From positions 1 to 18,738 of the forward strand of contig CAJTNC010000036.1 in assembly GCA_910577955.1 (NCBI GenBank): a stretch of 18,738 bases of DNA. Direction: 5' to 3'. The notes under the pieces are model-generated. The model saw only the letters and a program-made list of their open reading frames with translations. It did not search any database and was not told where the DNA came from. Made by a program: the position numbers and the translations under genes. This document shows positions 5,933 to 14,510 of the stretch, piece after piece. This stretch comes from an uncultured Lachnospiraceae bacterium. GTDB taxonomy: Bacteria; Bacillota; Clostridia; Lachnospirales; Lachnospiraceae. Each line of letters begins with the position of its first letter. Position 1 is the stretch's first letter.

Positions 5933-8900
5933 ATGGAAAAAAACAGAATACGTCCGATGGCTTCCGGAAAACAGATACGTATGAGCTATCAAAGACACAA
6001 AGAGGTTCTGGAAATGCCGAATCTGATTGAAGTCCAAAAAGATTCTTATGGGTGGTTTCTCAGTGAAGGTTTAAAAGAAGTCTTTGATGATATTTCTCCG
6101 ATCACGGATTACAGCGGGCAGCTCAGTCTGGAATTTGTGGATTTTGAGCTGTGTAAAGACGATGTAAAGTATTCTATCGAGAAATGTAAAGAGAGAGATG
6201 CAACTTATGCTGCACCCTTGAAGGTGAGAGTGCGTCTTTACAATAAGGAAAAGGAAGAGATCAGCGAACATGAGATTTTCATGGGCGATCTTCCGCTTAT
6301 GACGGAGACAGGCACCTTTGTGATCAACGGTGCTGAGCGTGTTATCGTCAGCCAGCTTGTGCGTTCCCCCGGTATTTATTATGATGTCACGAAAGCGAAA
6401 TTCGGCAAGGAGCTGTACGCCTGTACGGTAATTCCCAACAGAGGCGCATGGTTGGAGTATGAGACTGACGCGAACGATGTGTTCTATGTGCGCGTGGACA
6501 GGACAAGGAAGGTGCCGATCACGGCGTTGATCCGTGCGCTGGGCGTGGGAACCAATGAGGAGATCATTGAACTGTTCGGCGATGAACCGAAGATTCAGGC
6601 AAGTATTGCAAAAGACCCTTCTACCAATTATCAGGAGGGTATGTTGGAATTATACAAAAAGATCCGTCCGGGCGAGCCTCTCAGCGTAGACAGCGCCTCC
6701 AGCCTGATCAACGGTATGTTTTTTGATCCCAGACGTTACGACCTTGCAAAGGTAGGCAGATATAAATTCAATAAAAAACTGATGCTGAAGAACAGGATCC
6801 GCGGCCGTGTACTGGCGGAGGATGCCGTTGACATGCAGACCGGTGAAATCATCGCGGCGGCAGGCACGACAGTGACAGCCGAGATCGCGGATGCGATTCA
6901 GAACGCTGCGATCCCTTCTGTTTTGGTGGAGACTCCTGAGAAAAATGTCAAGATACTCTCCAACCTGATGGTGGATTTAGCGAGTTATGTAAACTGCAAT
7001 CCAAAAGATCTGGGTGTCAGGGAGTTGGTTTACTATCCTGTTTTAGCGCAGATTCTGGAGGAATATGCGGGAGATGAGGATGCCGTCAAAGAGGCGATCC
7101 GGAAAAATGTACATGAACTCGTGCCGAAGCATATTACAAAAGAAGATATTCTGACATCCATTAACTATAATATTCATCTGGAATATGGTATCGGCAATGC
7201 GGATGATATCGACCATCTGGGCAACAGAAGAATCAGAGCGGTAGGTGAACTGCTGCAGAACCAGTACCGGATCGGTCTCTCCAGATTGGAGAGAGTGGTC
7301 AGGGAGAGGATGACGACCCATGATGCGGAGAATCTTTCTCCTCAGGCGTTGATCAATATTAAACCGGTGCAGGCCGCTGTGAAAGAATTTTTCGGGTCTT
7401 CCCAGTTGTCTCAGTTTATGGATCAGACGAATCCGTTAGGCGAGTTGACCCACAAGAGACGTTTGTCCGCGTTGGGTCCCGGCGGACTTTCAAGAGATCG
7501 TGCCGGATTCGAGGTGCGTGACGTGCATTATACACACTACGGACGCATGTGCCCCATTGAGACGCCGGAGGGTCCTAATATCGGTCTGATCAACTCACTG
7601 GCATGTTATGCGAGGATCAACGAGTACGGATTCGTGGAGGCGCCTTACCGCAAGATCGATAAGAGCGATCCGGAGAATCCCAGAGTTACCGATGAGATCA
7701 TCTATATGACGGCGGACGAGGAGGATGATTACTACGTAGCGCAGGCTTCTGCGGCGTTGGATGAAGAGGGATATTTTATCGGCAAGAGCGTGTCCGGCCG
7801 TTATATGGAGGAGACAAAGGACTATCCGATCAAGAGGATGGATTACATGGACGTATCACCTAAGATGGTGTTCTCCGTGGCGACGGCCCTGATTCCGTTT
7901 TTACAAAATGACGACGCACACCGTGCCCTCATGGGTTCCAACATGCAGCGTCAGGCTGTGCCGCTTCTGTTTCCGGAAGCGCCCGCAGTTGGTACCGGTA
8001 TGGAACAGAAAGCAGCTGTCGATTCCGGTGTCTGTGTGCTTGCCAGAAAGAGCGGTACGATTACCTATGTATCTTCCCGCATTATCAAAATGGTATGTGA
8101 CGACGGGGAGCAGGATGAGTATCATCTGACGAAGTTTGTCAGAAGCAACCAGTCCAACTGTTATAACCAGAAACCCATCGTGAAAAAGGGAGACCGAGTG
8201 AAAGCCGGCGAGGTGATCGCGGACGGCCCGTCCACGGCGTTGGGTGAATTGGCTCTTGGCGAAAATCCGTTGATCGGTTTTATGACATGGGAAGGCTACA
8301 ACTACGAGGATGCTGTGCTGATCAGCGAGAGACTTGTGCGGGAGGATGTCTATACATCCATTCACATTGAGGAGTATGAGGCGGAAGCAAGAGATACGAA
8401 GCTGGGCGCAGAGTGTATTACGAAGGATGTGCCGGGCGTGGGCGATGATGCCTTGAAGGATCTGGACAGCAACGGAATTATCCGCATCGGTGCGGAAGTG
8501 CGCGCCGGTGATATTCTGGTGGGTAAGGTAACTCCGAAAGGAGAGACGGAGCTGACTGCGGAGGAGAGACTGCTTCGTGCGATATTCGGCGAGAAAGCGA
8601 GAGAAGTGCGTGATACATCTCTGAAAGTGCCTCACGGCGAATATGGAACCGTGATCGACGCAAAAGTATTTACAAGGGAAAACGGCGACGAGTTGTCCCC
8701 TGGCGTAAATATGGCTGTGCGCATTTATATTGCGCAGAAGAGAAAGATTTCTGTGGGCGATAAGATGGCAGGCCGCCACGGCAACAAGGGCGTTGTGTCC
8801 AGAGTGCTGCCTGTGGAGGATATGCCTTACTTGCCGAATGGCCGTCCCCTTGACATTGTGTTAAATCCGCTTGGCGTTCCTTCCCGTATGAACGTAGGAC

Positions 8901-9802
8901 AGGTATTGGAGATCCATTTGTCCCTTGCAGCGAAGGTGTTAGGTTTCAATGTGGCCACACCGGTGTTTGACGGGGCGAAGGAAATTGATATAGAAGACAC
9001 TTTGGAGATGGCGAACGATTACGCCAACACAACGTGGGAAGAGTTTGAAGCAAAATATAAGGATGTTGCACTGCCGGAAGTGATGCAGTATCTGTATGAT
9101 CACAGAGACCACCGCGCGGTGTGGAAAGGTGTGCCTATTTCCAAAGACGGTAAAGTGAGACTGCGGGACGGCAGAAGCGGAGAGTATTTCGATGCGCCTG
9201 TCACCATCGGGCACATGCACTACCTGAAACTGCACCATCTGGTGGACGATAAGATCCATGCGCGTGCTACCGGACCGTATTCCCTTGTAACGCAGCAGCC
9301 TCTCGGCGGTAAAGCCCAGTTCGGCGGTCAGCGTTTCGGTGAGATGGAGGTTTGGGCCCTTGAGGCGTACGGAGCATCCTACACGCTGCAGGAGATCCTG
9401 ACTGTGAAGTCGGACGATGTTGTGGGACGTGTAAAGACCTACGAGGCGATCATCAAAGGTGAGAATATACCGGAGCCCGGTATTCCCGAATCATTCAAGG
9501 TTCTGCTTAAAGAATTGCAGTCATTGGGACTGGATATCCGTGTACTGCGGGAGGACAATACGGAAGTGGAAGTCATGGAATCTGTTGACTATGGCGAGAC
9601 GGACTACCGCTATGAGATGGAAGGCGACAAGAATTATAATCAGGGAGAAGAATCTTTTGACGGTTATCAGACGCAGGAGTTTTCTGTGGAAGGTGAACTG
9701 CAGAGTATAGAGGACGATGTAGAGGAAGAGGACGAATACTACGAGGAAGACGAGCTCGAAGCGGATATTTATGACGAACCGTTAAGCGATGATAGGATTT
9801 GA
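5933..9802 (+). CDS. rpoB: DNA-directed RNA polymerase subunit beta
   Basis: Beta forms, with beta', the catalytic cleft of RNA polymerase. The 1289 residues align throughout with the family. The rifampicin pocket lies at about 488-514, with Asp497, His507 and Ser512 (the E. coli D516, H526, S531 equivalents) in the sensitive form. Other landmarks are ETPEGPNIGLINSLA, GDKMAGRHGNKGVVS and the C-terminal clamp motif EVWALEAYGA. The chain is about 95 residues longer than in Bacillus subtilis; much of the excess is an acidic C-terminal tail. Among in-frame starts GTG 5927, TTG 5930 and ATG 5933, the ATG is chosen. It gives MEKNRIRP and is properly spaced from GGGGTGA (5920-5926). rpoC follows after 34 nt. 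Confidence 0.97.
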   Translation: MEKNRIRPMASGKQIRMSYQRHKEVLEMPNLIEVQKDSYGWFLSEGLKEVFDDISPITDYSGQLSLEFVDFELCKDDVKYSIEKCKERDATYAAPLKVRVRLYNKEKEEISEHEIFMGDLPLMTETGTFVINGAERVIVSQLVRSPGIYYDVTKAKFGKELYACTVIPNRGAWLEYETDANDVFYVRVDRTRKVPITALIRALGVGTNEEIIELFGDEPKIQASIAKDPSTNYQEGMLELYKKIRPGEPLSVDSASSLINGMFFDPRRYDLAKVGRYKFNKKLMLKNRIRGRVLAEDAVDMQTGEIIAAAGTTVTAEIADAIQNAAIPSVLVETPEKNVKILSNLMVDLASYVNCNPKDLGVRELVYYPVLAQILEEYAGDEDAVKEAIRKNVHELVPKHITKEDILTSINYNIHLEYGIGNADDIDHLGNRRIRAVGELLQNQYRIGLSRLERVVRERMTTHDAENLSPQALINIKPVQAAVKEFFGSSQLSQFMDQTNPLGELTHKRRLSALGPGGLSRDRAGFEVRDVHYTHYGRMCPIETPEGPNIGLINSLACYARINEYGFVEAPYRKIDKSDPENPRVTDEIIYMTADEEDDYYVAQASAALDEEGYFIGKSVSGRYMEETKDYPIKRMDYMDVSPKMVFSVATALIPFLQNDDAHRALMGSNMQRQAVPLLFPEAPAVGTGMEQKAAVDSGVCVLARKSGTITYVSSRIIKMVCDDGEQDEYHLTKFVRSNQSNCYNQKPIVKKGDRVKAGEVIADGPSTALGELALGENPLIGFMTWEGYNYEDAVLISERLVREDVYTSIHIEEYEAEARDTKLGAECITKDVPGVGDDALKDLDSNGIIRIGAEVRAGDILVGKVTPKGETELTAEERLLRAIFGEKAREVRDTSLKVPHGEYGTVIDAKVFTRENGDELSPGVNMAVRIYIAQKRKISVGDKMAGRHGNKGVVSRVLPVEDMPYLPNGRPLDIVLNPLGVPSRMNVGQVLEIHLSLAAKVLGFNVATPVFDGAKEIDIEDTLEMANDYANTTWEEFEAKYKDVALPEVMQYLYDHRDHRAVWKGVPISKDGKVRLRDGRSGEYFDAPVTIGHMHYLKLHHLVDDKIHARATGPYSLVTQQPLGGKAQFGGQRFGEMEVWALEAYGASYTLQEILTVKSDDVVGRVKTYEAIIKGENIPEPGIPESFKVLLKELQSLGLDIRVLREDNTEVEVMESVDYGETDYRYEMEGDKNYNQGEESFDGYQTQEFSVEGELQSIEDDVEEEDEYYEEDELEADIYDEPLSDDRI

Positions 9803-9836
9803 TCGATACAGGCATCATGAAAAAATGGAGGGAATC

Positions 9837-12800
9837 ATGGCAGAAATAAAGAATGAGGGTTATCAGCCTATGACATTTGACGCAATCAGAATAGGCCTTG
9901 CGTCACCTGATAAGATCAGGGAATGGTCCCGCGGCGAAGTGATGAAACCGGAGACGATCAACTACAGAACCTTAAAACCGGAACCAAACGGATTGTTCTG
10001 CGAGCGGATCTTCGGACCCAGTAAAGACTGGGAGTGTCATTGTGGAAAATATAAAAAGATCCGATATAAAGGCGTGATCTGTGACAGGTGCGGAGTGGAA
10101 GTAACCAAATCCGCAGTCCGCAGGGAGCGTATGGGACATATTGAACTGGCGGCGCCGGTATCCCACATCTGGTACTTCAAGGGAATACCCAGCAGAATGG
10201 GACTGATTCTTGATCTTTCTCCCAGAGTGTTGGAAAAGGTGTTGTATTTTGCGTCCTACATCGTGCTGGATGCAGCTGAGACAGATCTGGAATACAAACA
10301 GATCCTGACTGAGAAGGAGTATCAGGATGCCAGAGAGAAATGGGGCAGCAGATTCCGCGCCGGTATGGGAGCGGAATCCATTAAGGAACTGCTGCAGGCT
10401 ATCGATCTGGACGCGGAAGCGGAGGAACTGAAAGTAGGCTTAAAGGCGTCCACCGGACAAAAGAGGGCAAGAATCATTAAGCGTTTGGAAGTGGTGGAAT
10501 CTTTCAGAGAGTCCGGAAACATGCCGGAGTGGATGATCATGGATGCCATTCCCGTGATTCCGCCCGATCTGCGCCCGATGGTGCAGCTTGACGGCGGCCG
10601 TTTTGCGACCTCTGACTTAAACGATTTATACAGAAGAATCATCAATAGAAACAACAGGTTAAAGAGACTGTTGGAGCTTGGCGCTCCCGATATCATCGTG
10701 CGCAATGAGAAAAGAATGCTGCAGGAAGCGGTGGACGCGCTGATCGATAACGGCAGACGGGGCCGCCCCGTGACCGGACCGGGCAACAGAGCGCTGAAAT
10801 CCCTTTCCGACATGCTGAAAGGAAAATCCGGACGTTTCCGTCAGAACCTGTTGGGAAAACGTGTGGACTATTCGGGACGTTCCGTTATTGTAATCGGACC
10901 GGAGCTGAAAATATACCAGTGCGGTCTGCCGAAAGAGATGGCGATCGAACTGTTCAAGCCCTTTGTTATGAAAGAGTTGTGCTCTAAAGGGATCGCGCAG
11001 AATATCAAGAGCGCGAAAAAAATGGTGGAGCGTTTGGACGTGCAGGTGTGGGACGTTTTGGAGGAGGTTATCAAAGACCACCCCGTAATGCTGAACCGTG
11101 CACCAACGCTGCACAGACTGGGTATTCAGGCATTTGAACCGGTGCTGGTGGAAGGTAAAGCGATCAAGCTGCATCCCCTTGTGTGTACCGCGTTCAACGC
11201 CGACTTCGACGGTGACCAGATGGCTGTGCATCTGCCTTTGTCTCAGGAAGCGCAGGCAGAATGCCGTTTCCTGTTGCTGTCGCCCAACAACCTGTTAAAG
11301 CCTTCCGACGGCGGTCTGGTTGCGGTGCCTTCTCAGGATATGGTACTCGGTATCTATTATCTGACGCAGGAGAGACCGGGGGCTATTGGTGAGGGAAATG
11401 CCTACAGGAATGTCAACGAGGCGATCCTTGCCTACGAGAACGGCGAGTGTACCCTGCATTCACGCATTAAAGTGAGGGTGACGAAGGAAAACGCGGAGGG
11501 AGAAAAAGTTTCCGGCATCGTGGAATCTACGCTTGGACGTTTCCTCTTTAATGAAATCATTCCGCAGGATCTCGGTTTTGTGGACAGAAGCAAACCGGAG
11601 AATCTGTTAAAGCTGGAAGTGGATAAGTTGGTCGGCAAGAAGCAGTTAAAGCCGATCCTTGAAAAAGTCATCAATATCCACGGATCTTCCAGAACCGCGG
11701 AAGTGCTGGATGACGTAAAGAATTTAGGTTACCATTATTCCACGAAGGCGGCGATCACGGTTTCGATCTCCGATATCATTGTGCCGAAAGAAAAGCAGCA
11801 GATGTTGGATGAGGCGCAGGCGAAGGTAGACAAGATCGCCATGGAATACAACCGTGGTAAATATACGGATGAAGAGCGTTACAGACGAGTGCTGGAGACG
11901 TGGGATAAGACGGATGACGTCTTAAAGGAACTGTCTATGGACAGTATGGACGACTACAACAATATCAAGATGATGGCGGATTCAGGCGCCCGTGGTTCCA
12001 AAGAGCAGATCAAACAGCTCGCAGGTATGCGCGGACTGATGGCGGATACCACCAGTAGAACGATCGAGCTGCCGGTCAAATCCAACTTTAGAGAGGGAAT
12101 GGACGTACTGGAGTATTTCATTTCCGCTCACGGCGGCCGAAAAGGTCTGGCGGATACGGCTCTTCGTACAGCGGACTCCGGTTATTTGACCAGACGTATG
12201 GTGGACGTTTGTCAGGAGCTGATCATCCGTGAGATCGACTGTGCAGAAGGCGCGGAAGTGCTGCCCGGCATGGTGGTCAAGGCATTCCAGGAGGAAGGCA
12301 AGAAAGACGGTGAGAAGAAAGAAGATGTGTTGGAGAGCCTGCGGGAGAGAATCACGGGACGCGTGTCCTGCGATGAGATCCACGACAGGGACGGCAACGT
12401 CATTGTAAAGAGAAATCATATGATCACTCCCAGCAGAGCGGAAAAGATCATAGCGGCAGGGGTTGACAAGGATGGCATGCCGCTTGAGGAAGTGAGGATC
12501 CGGACTATCCTGACTTGTAAGTCCCATGTGGGTATCTGCGCGAAATGCTACGGTGCGAACATGGCTACAGGCGAGACGGTGCAGGTCGGCGAGGCGGTCG
12601 GCATCATTGCGGCACAGTCCATCGGCGAGCCGGGCACACAGTTGACGATGAGAACGTTCCACACCGGCGGTGTGGCGGGTGAAGATATCACTTCCGGTCT
12701 GCCCCGTGTAGAGGAGCTGTTTGAGGCGAGAAAGCCGAAGAAGACCGCTATCCTGACGGAGATCGCCGGGACGGTGAGCATCAATGATAATAAGAAGAAA

Positions 12801-13619
12801 CGGGAAGTGACCGTGACGAATCCGGAGACGGGCGAGGCTAAGACTTATCCGATCCCCTACAAATATCAGATCAGGGTGGAGAACGGCGACGTGTTGGAAG
12901 CGGGCGATGAACTGACAAAGGGCGGTTCCATCAATCCCCACGATCTGTTGAAGATCAAGGGCGTCCGCGCGGTGCAGGATTATATGATCAGAGAAGTACA
13001 GAAAGTGTACCGTCAGCAGGGTGTTGATATCAGCGATAAGCACATTGAGATCATCGTGCACCAGATGCTTAAAAAGATCCGCATTGAGAATAACGGCGAT
13101 GCGCCGTTCCTGCCGGGCACTTTGGTGGACGTTCTGGACTACGAAGAGATGAACACGAAGCTGATCGAGGAAGGCAAAGAGCCGGCCGACGGAAAACAGG
13201 TGATGCTTGGAATTACAAAGGCGGCCCTTGCGACAGATTCTTTCCTGTCCGCTGCTTCTTTCCAGGAGACCACAAAGGTGTTGACTGAGGCGGCGATCCG
13301 CGGAAAAGTCGATTCACTGATCGGCCTGAAAGAGAATGTGATCATCGGTAAGCTGATTCCGGCAGGAACCGGTATGAAGAGATATCGGAACACCAGACTG
13401 GATACAGACCAAAATCTGATGATAAATCCGCTGGATGCTGAGGAAGAGATTAGTTTTGAGGATGGAGAGGAACCTGTGACGGAAGAGATGGAAATGGCGG
13501 AAGTGATGGAAGACATGGAAGTCGAGGAAGCAGGGGAAGAAAACTTTGAGGCGGAAGATATGAGCGATATCGAAGACGCCGAGTATGAGGAGGATGCAGA
13601 GGAAGTACCGGCAGAGTAA
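9837..13619 (+). CDS. rpoC: DNA-directed RNA polymerase subunit beta'
   Basis: Beta' carries the active-site magnesium and the DNA clamp. The 1260-residue chain has zinc-binding cysteines 67, 69, 82 and 85 near the N-terminus, the catalytic NADFDGDQM (454-462; Asp456, 458, 460), the bridge-helix/trigger-loop region with GEAVGIIAAQSIGEPGTQLT, and a second zinc site with Cys845, 894, 901 and 904. The last 59 residues (from base 13440) form an acidic tail with 31 Asp/Glu and no Lys or Arg. The start at 9837 gives MAEIKNEGYQPM, 5 nt after GGAGG (9827-9831). An in-frame ATG at 9825 abuts the Shine-Dalgarno and is disfavoured. No ribosome binding site supports the longer frame from 9789, which overlaps rpoB. 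The gene is cotranscribed with rpoB. Confidence 0.97.
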   Translation: MAEIKNEGYQPMTFDAIRIGLASPDKIREWSRGEVMKPETINYRTLKPEPNGLFCERIFGPSKDWECHCGKYKKIRYKGVICDRCGVEVTKSAVRRERMGHIELAAPVSHIWYFKGIPSRMGLILDLSPRVLEKVLYFASYIVLDAAETDLEYKQILTEKEYQDAREKWGSRFRAGMGAESIKELLQAIDLDAEAEELKVGLKASTGQKRARIIKRLEVVESFRESGNMPEWMIMDAIPVIPPDLRPMVQLDGGRFATSDLNDLYRRIINRNNRLKRLLELGAPDIIVRNEKRMLQEAVDALIDNGRRGRPVTGPGNRALKSLSDMLKGKSGRFRQNLLGKRVDYSGRSVIVIGPELKIYQCGLPKEMAIELFKPFVMKELCSKGIAQNIKSAKKMVERLDVQVWDVLEEVIKDHPVMLNRAPTLHRLGIQAFEPVLVEGKAIKLHPLVCTAFNADFDGDQMAVHLPLSQEAQAECRFLLLSPNNLLKPSDGGLVAVPSQDMVLGIYYLTQERPGAIGEGNAYRNVNEAILAYENGECTLHSRIKVRVTKENAEGEKVSGIVESTLGRFLFNEIIPQDLGFVDRSKPENLLKLEVDKLVGKKQLKPILEKVINIHGSSRTAEVLDDVKNLGYHYSTKAAITVSISDIIVPKEKQQMLDEAQAKVDKIAMEYNRGKYTDEERYRRVLETWDKTDDVLKELSMDSMDDYNNIKMMADSGARGSKEQIKQLAGMRGLMADTTSRTIELPVKSNFREGMDVLEYFISAHGGRKGLADTALRTADSGYLTRRMVDVCQELIIREIDCAEGAEVLPGMVVKAFQEEGKKDGEKKEDVLESLRERITGRVSCDEIHDRDGNVIVKRNHMITPSRAEKIIAAGVDKDGMPLEEVRIRTILTCKSHVGICAKCYGANMATGETVQVGEAVGIIAAQSIGEPGTQLTMRTFHTGGVAGEDITSGLPRVEELFEARKPKKTAILTEIAGTVSINDNKKKREVTVTNPETGEAKTYPIPYKYQIRVENGDVLEAGDELTKGGSINPHDLLKIKGVRAVQDYMIREVQKVYRQQGVDISDKHIEIIVHQMLKKIRIENNGDAPFLPGTLVDVLDYEEMNTKLIEEGKEPADGKQVMLGITKAALATDSFLSAASFQETTKVLTEAAIRGKVDSLIGLKENVIIGKLIPAGTGMKRYRNTRLDTDQNLMINPLDAEEEISFEDGEEPVTEEMEMAEVMEDMEVEEAGEENFEAEDMSDIEDAEYEEDAEEVPAE

Positions 13620-13658
13620 AGAATATCGCGAGTTTCTCCACATTTTCTGAATTTTTTC

Positions 13659-13687
13659 TTGACAGAGGATAATGAAGTTATTATACT
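13659..13687 (+). promoter_or_regulatory. Promoter for the rpsL (str) operon
   Basis: Consensus -35 TTGACA (13659-13664), a 17-nt spacer and -10 TATACT (13682-13687) are preceded by a T-rich tract. Transcription should start near 13694, leaving a leader of about 105 nt. No clear terminator lies between rpoC and this promoter, so read-through from rpoC is also likely. Confidence 0.82.
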
Positions 13688-13762
13688 GTAAGTTGCTGTG
13701 TAAAAGTTACCGGTCTAAACCCTGCGGGGTCAAACCAGTGGCGGGTAACCGGCAACTTACAG
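13686..13762 (+). promoter_or_regulatory. Structured leader / inverted repeat upstream of rpsL
   Basis: CTGTAAGTTGC (13686-13696) is exactly complementary to GCAACTTACAG (13752-13762). Nested inside are GTTACC/GGTAAC (13706-13711 with 13744-13749) and an ACCC-TGCG-GGGT hairpin (13719-13730). The left outer arm overlaps the -10 and predicted start site. The full outer stem would therefore exist only in read-through RNA from rpoC, whereas RNA from the local promoter would keep only the inner stems. An autoregulatory or operator role is inferred; no known family is recognised. Confidence 0.6.
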
Positions 13763-13799
13763 TTTATAATAGATTTTACAATCAAGGAGGTGAAACAGA

Positions 13800-14219
13800 A
13801 TGCCAACATTTAACCAGTTAGTAAGAAAGGGACGTCAGACAGTTTCCAAGAAGTCTACAGCACCTGCACTGCAGAAAGGCTATAACTCTCTGCACAAGAA
13901 AGTGACAGATGTATCCGCTCCTCAGAAGAGAGGCGTTTGTACGGCTGTGAAAACTGCAACCCCGAAGAAGCCTAACTCAGCTCTTAGAAAAATTGCCAGA
14001 GTGCGTCTTTCCAACGGTATGGAAGTTACATCCTACATTCCGGGTGAGGGCCACAATCTGCAGGAGCATAGTGTTGTACTGATCCGTGGCGGCAGGGTAA
14101 AAGACTTACCCGGTACAAGATACCACATCATCAGAGGAACACTGGATACTGCAGGTGTTGCCAACAGAAGACAGGCACGTTCCAAGTACGGCGCTAAGAG
14201 ACCGAAAGCAGGTAAATAA
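13800..14219 (+). CDS. rpsL: 30S ribosomal protein S12
   Basis: S12 sits at the decoding centre of the small subunit and checks codon-anticodon pairing. The 139 residues include the extended N-terminus found in Firmicutes, compared with about 124 in E. coli. Conserved segments are PQKRGVCTAV (41-50), TPKKPNSALRK (54-64) and GGRVKDLPG (97-105). Lys56 and Lys101, equivalent to E. coli Lys43 and Lys88, are both present, so the known streptomycin-resistance changes at those positions are absent. Asp102 corresponds to the residue methylthiolated by RimO in other bacteria. The start follows AAGGAGGTGA (13784-13793) by 6 nt. It is first in the str operon, behind its own promoter. No L7Ae-like gene lies between rpoC and rpsL, unlike in Bacillus. 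Confidence 0.97.
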   Translation: MPTFNQLVRKGRQTVSKKSTAPALQKGYNSLHKKVTDVSAPQKRGVCTAVKTATPKKPNSALRKIARVRLSNGMEVTSYIPGEGHNLQEHSVVLIRGGRVKDLPGTRYHIIRGTLDTAGVANRRQARSKYGAKRPKAGK

Positions 14220-14510
14220 TTATTTACCTTAGTATGGGACCACGAAGAAACTAAGTATAGTGTTGGAATTCTGTATGAAAGTGCCGCCGTCTCCTTTTGC
14301 AGGGAGTGGCGATGCTGAATAGATAGACTGCACAACACATTAGTCGGCAGTATGACTGCGCATTGTGAGTACCTGTGATTTAATCAGTGATGCTTCTATA
14401 ATAGGAATGAACCGGACGGAACTGTGAGCGGAATGGGCACACGGGCGCTTTTTGGAGCAGAACGGATTTCTGTGGAGGAGCAGTCACAAATAATTAAGGA
14501 GGGAAGAGAC
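14220..14510 (+). other. Long non-coding spacer between rpsL and rpsG with several hairpins
   Basis: This 291-nt spacer has no convincing gene. A frame open from 14424 into rpsG lacks a ribosome binding site and adds residues absent from S7. Structures seen are CTTAGT/ACTAAG (14228-14233 with 14250-14255), CGCC-CTCC/GGAG-GGCG (14285-14311) and GCAGT/ACTGC (14347-14359). A TATAAT (14397-14402) could be a -10 element, but its -35 is poor (CTGTGA, 14373-14378). In E. coli the shorter rpsL-rpsG spacer is where S7 represses translation. Whether this larger spacer plays a similar part is not known. Confidence 0.55.
14397..14402 (+). promoter_or_regulatory. Possible -10 element ahead of rpsG
   Basis: A perfect TATAAT lies about 109 nt upstream of the rpsG start. 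The matching -35 at 18-nt spacing (CTGTGA) fits the consensus at only three of six positions, and no TGn extension is present. This is a weak candidate for an internal promoter driving rpsG-fusA. Confidence 0.3.

Noticed and set aside
7901..8779. 292-residue open frame on the minus strand inside rpoB
   Set aside because: Antisense shadow of conserved RpoB sequence with no start context or recognisable domain.
9789..9836. RpoC start at 9789 overlapping rpoB
   Set aside because: No ribosome binding site; the family N-terminus and GGAGG support ATG 9837.
11982..13061. 359-residue open frame on the minus strand inside rpoC
   Set aside because: It lies wholly opposite a highly conserved gene, shows no motif or ribosome binding site, and its His/Leu/Arg-rich composition is that of an antisense shadow.
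13765..13770. Second TATAAT just upstream of the rpsL ribosome binding site
   Set aside because: No -35 at suitable spacing (CGGGTA region), and it would leave almost no leader; the promoter at 13659-13687 is far better.
14424..14510. N-terminal extension of S7 from ATG 14424
   Set aside because: The extra 29 residues do not resemble S7, and GTG 14511 has an AAGGAGGG site and gives the standard 156-residue protein.
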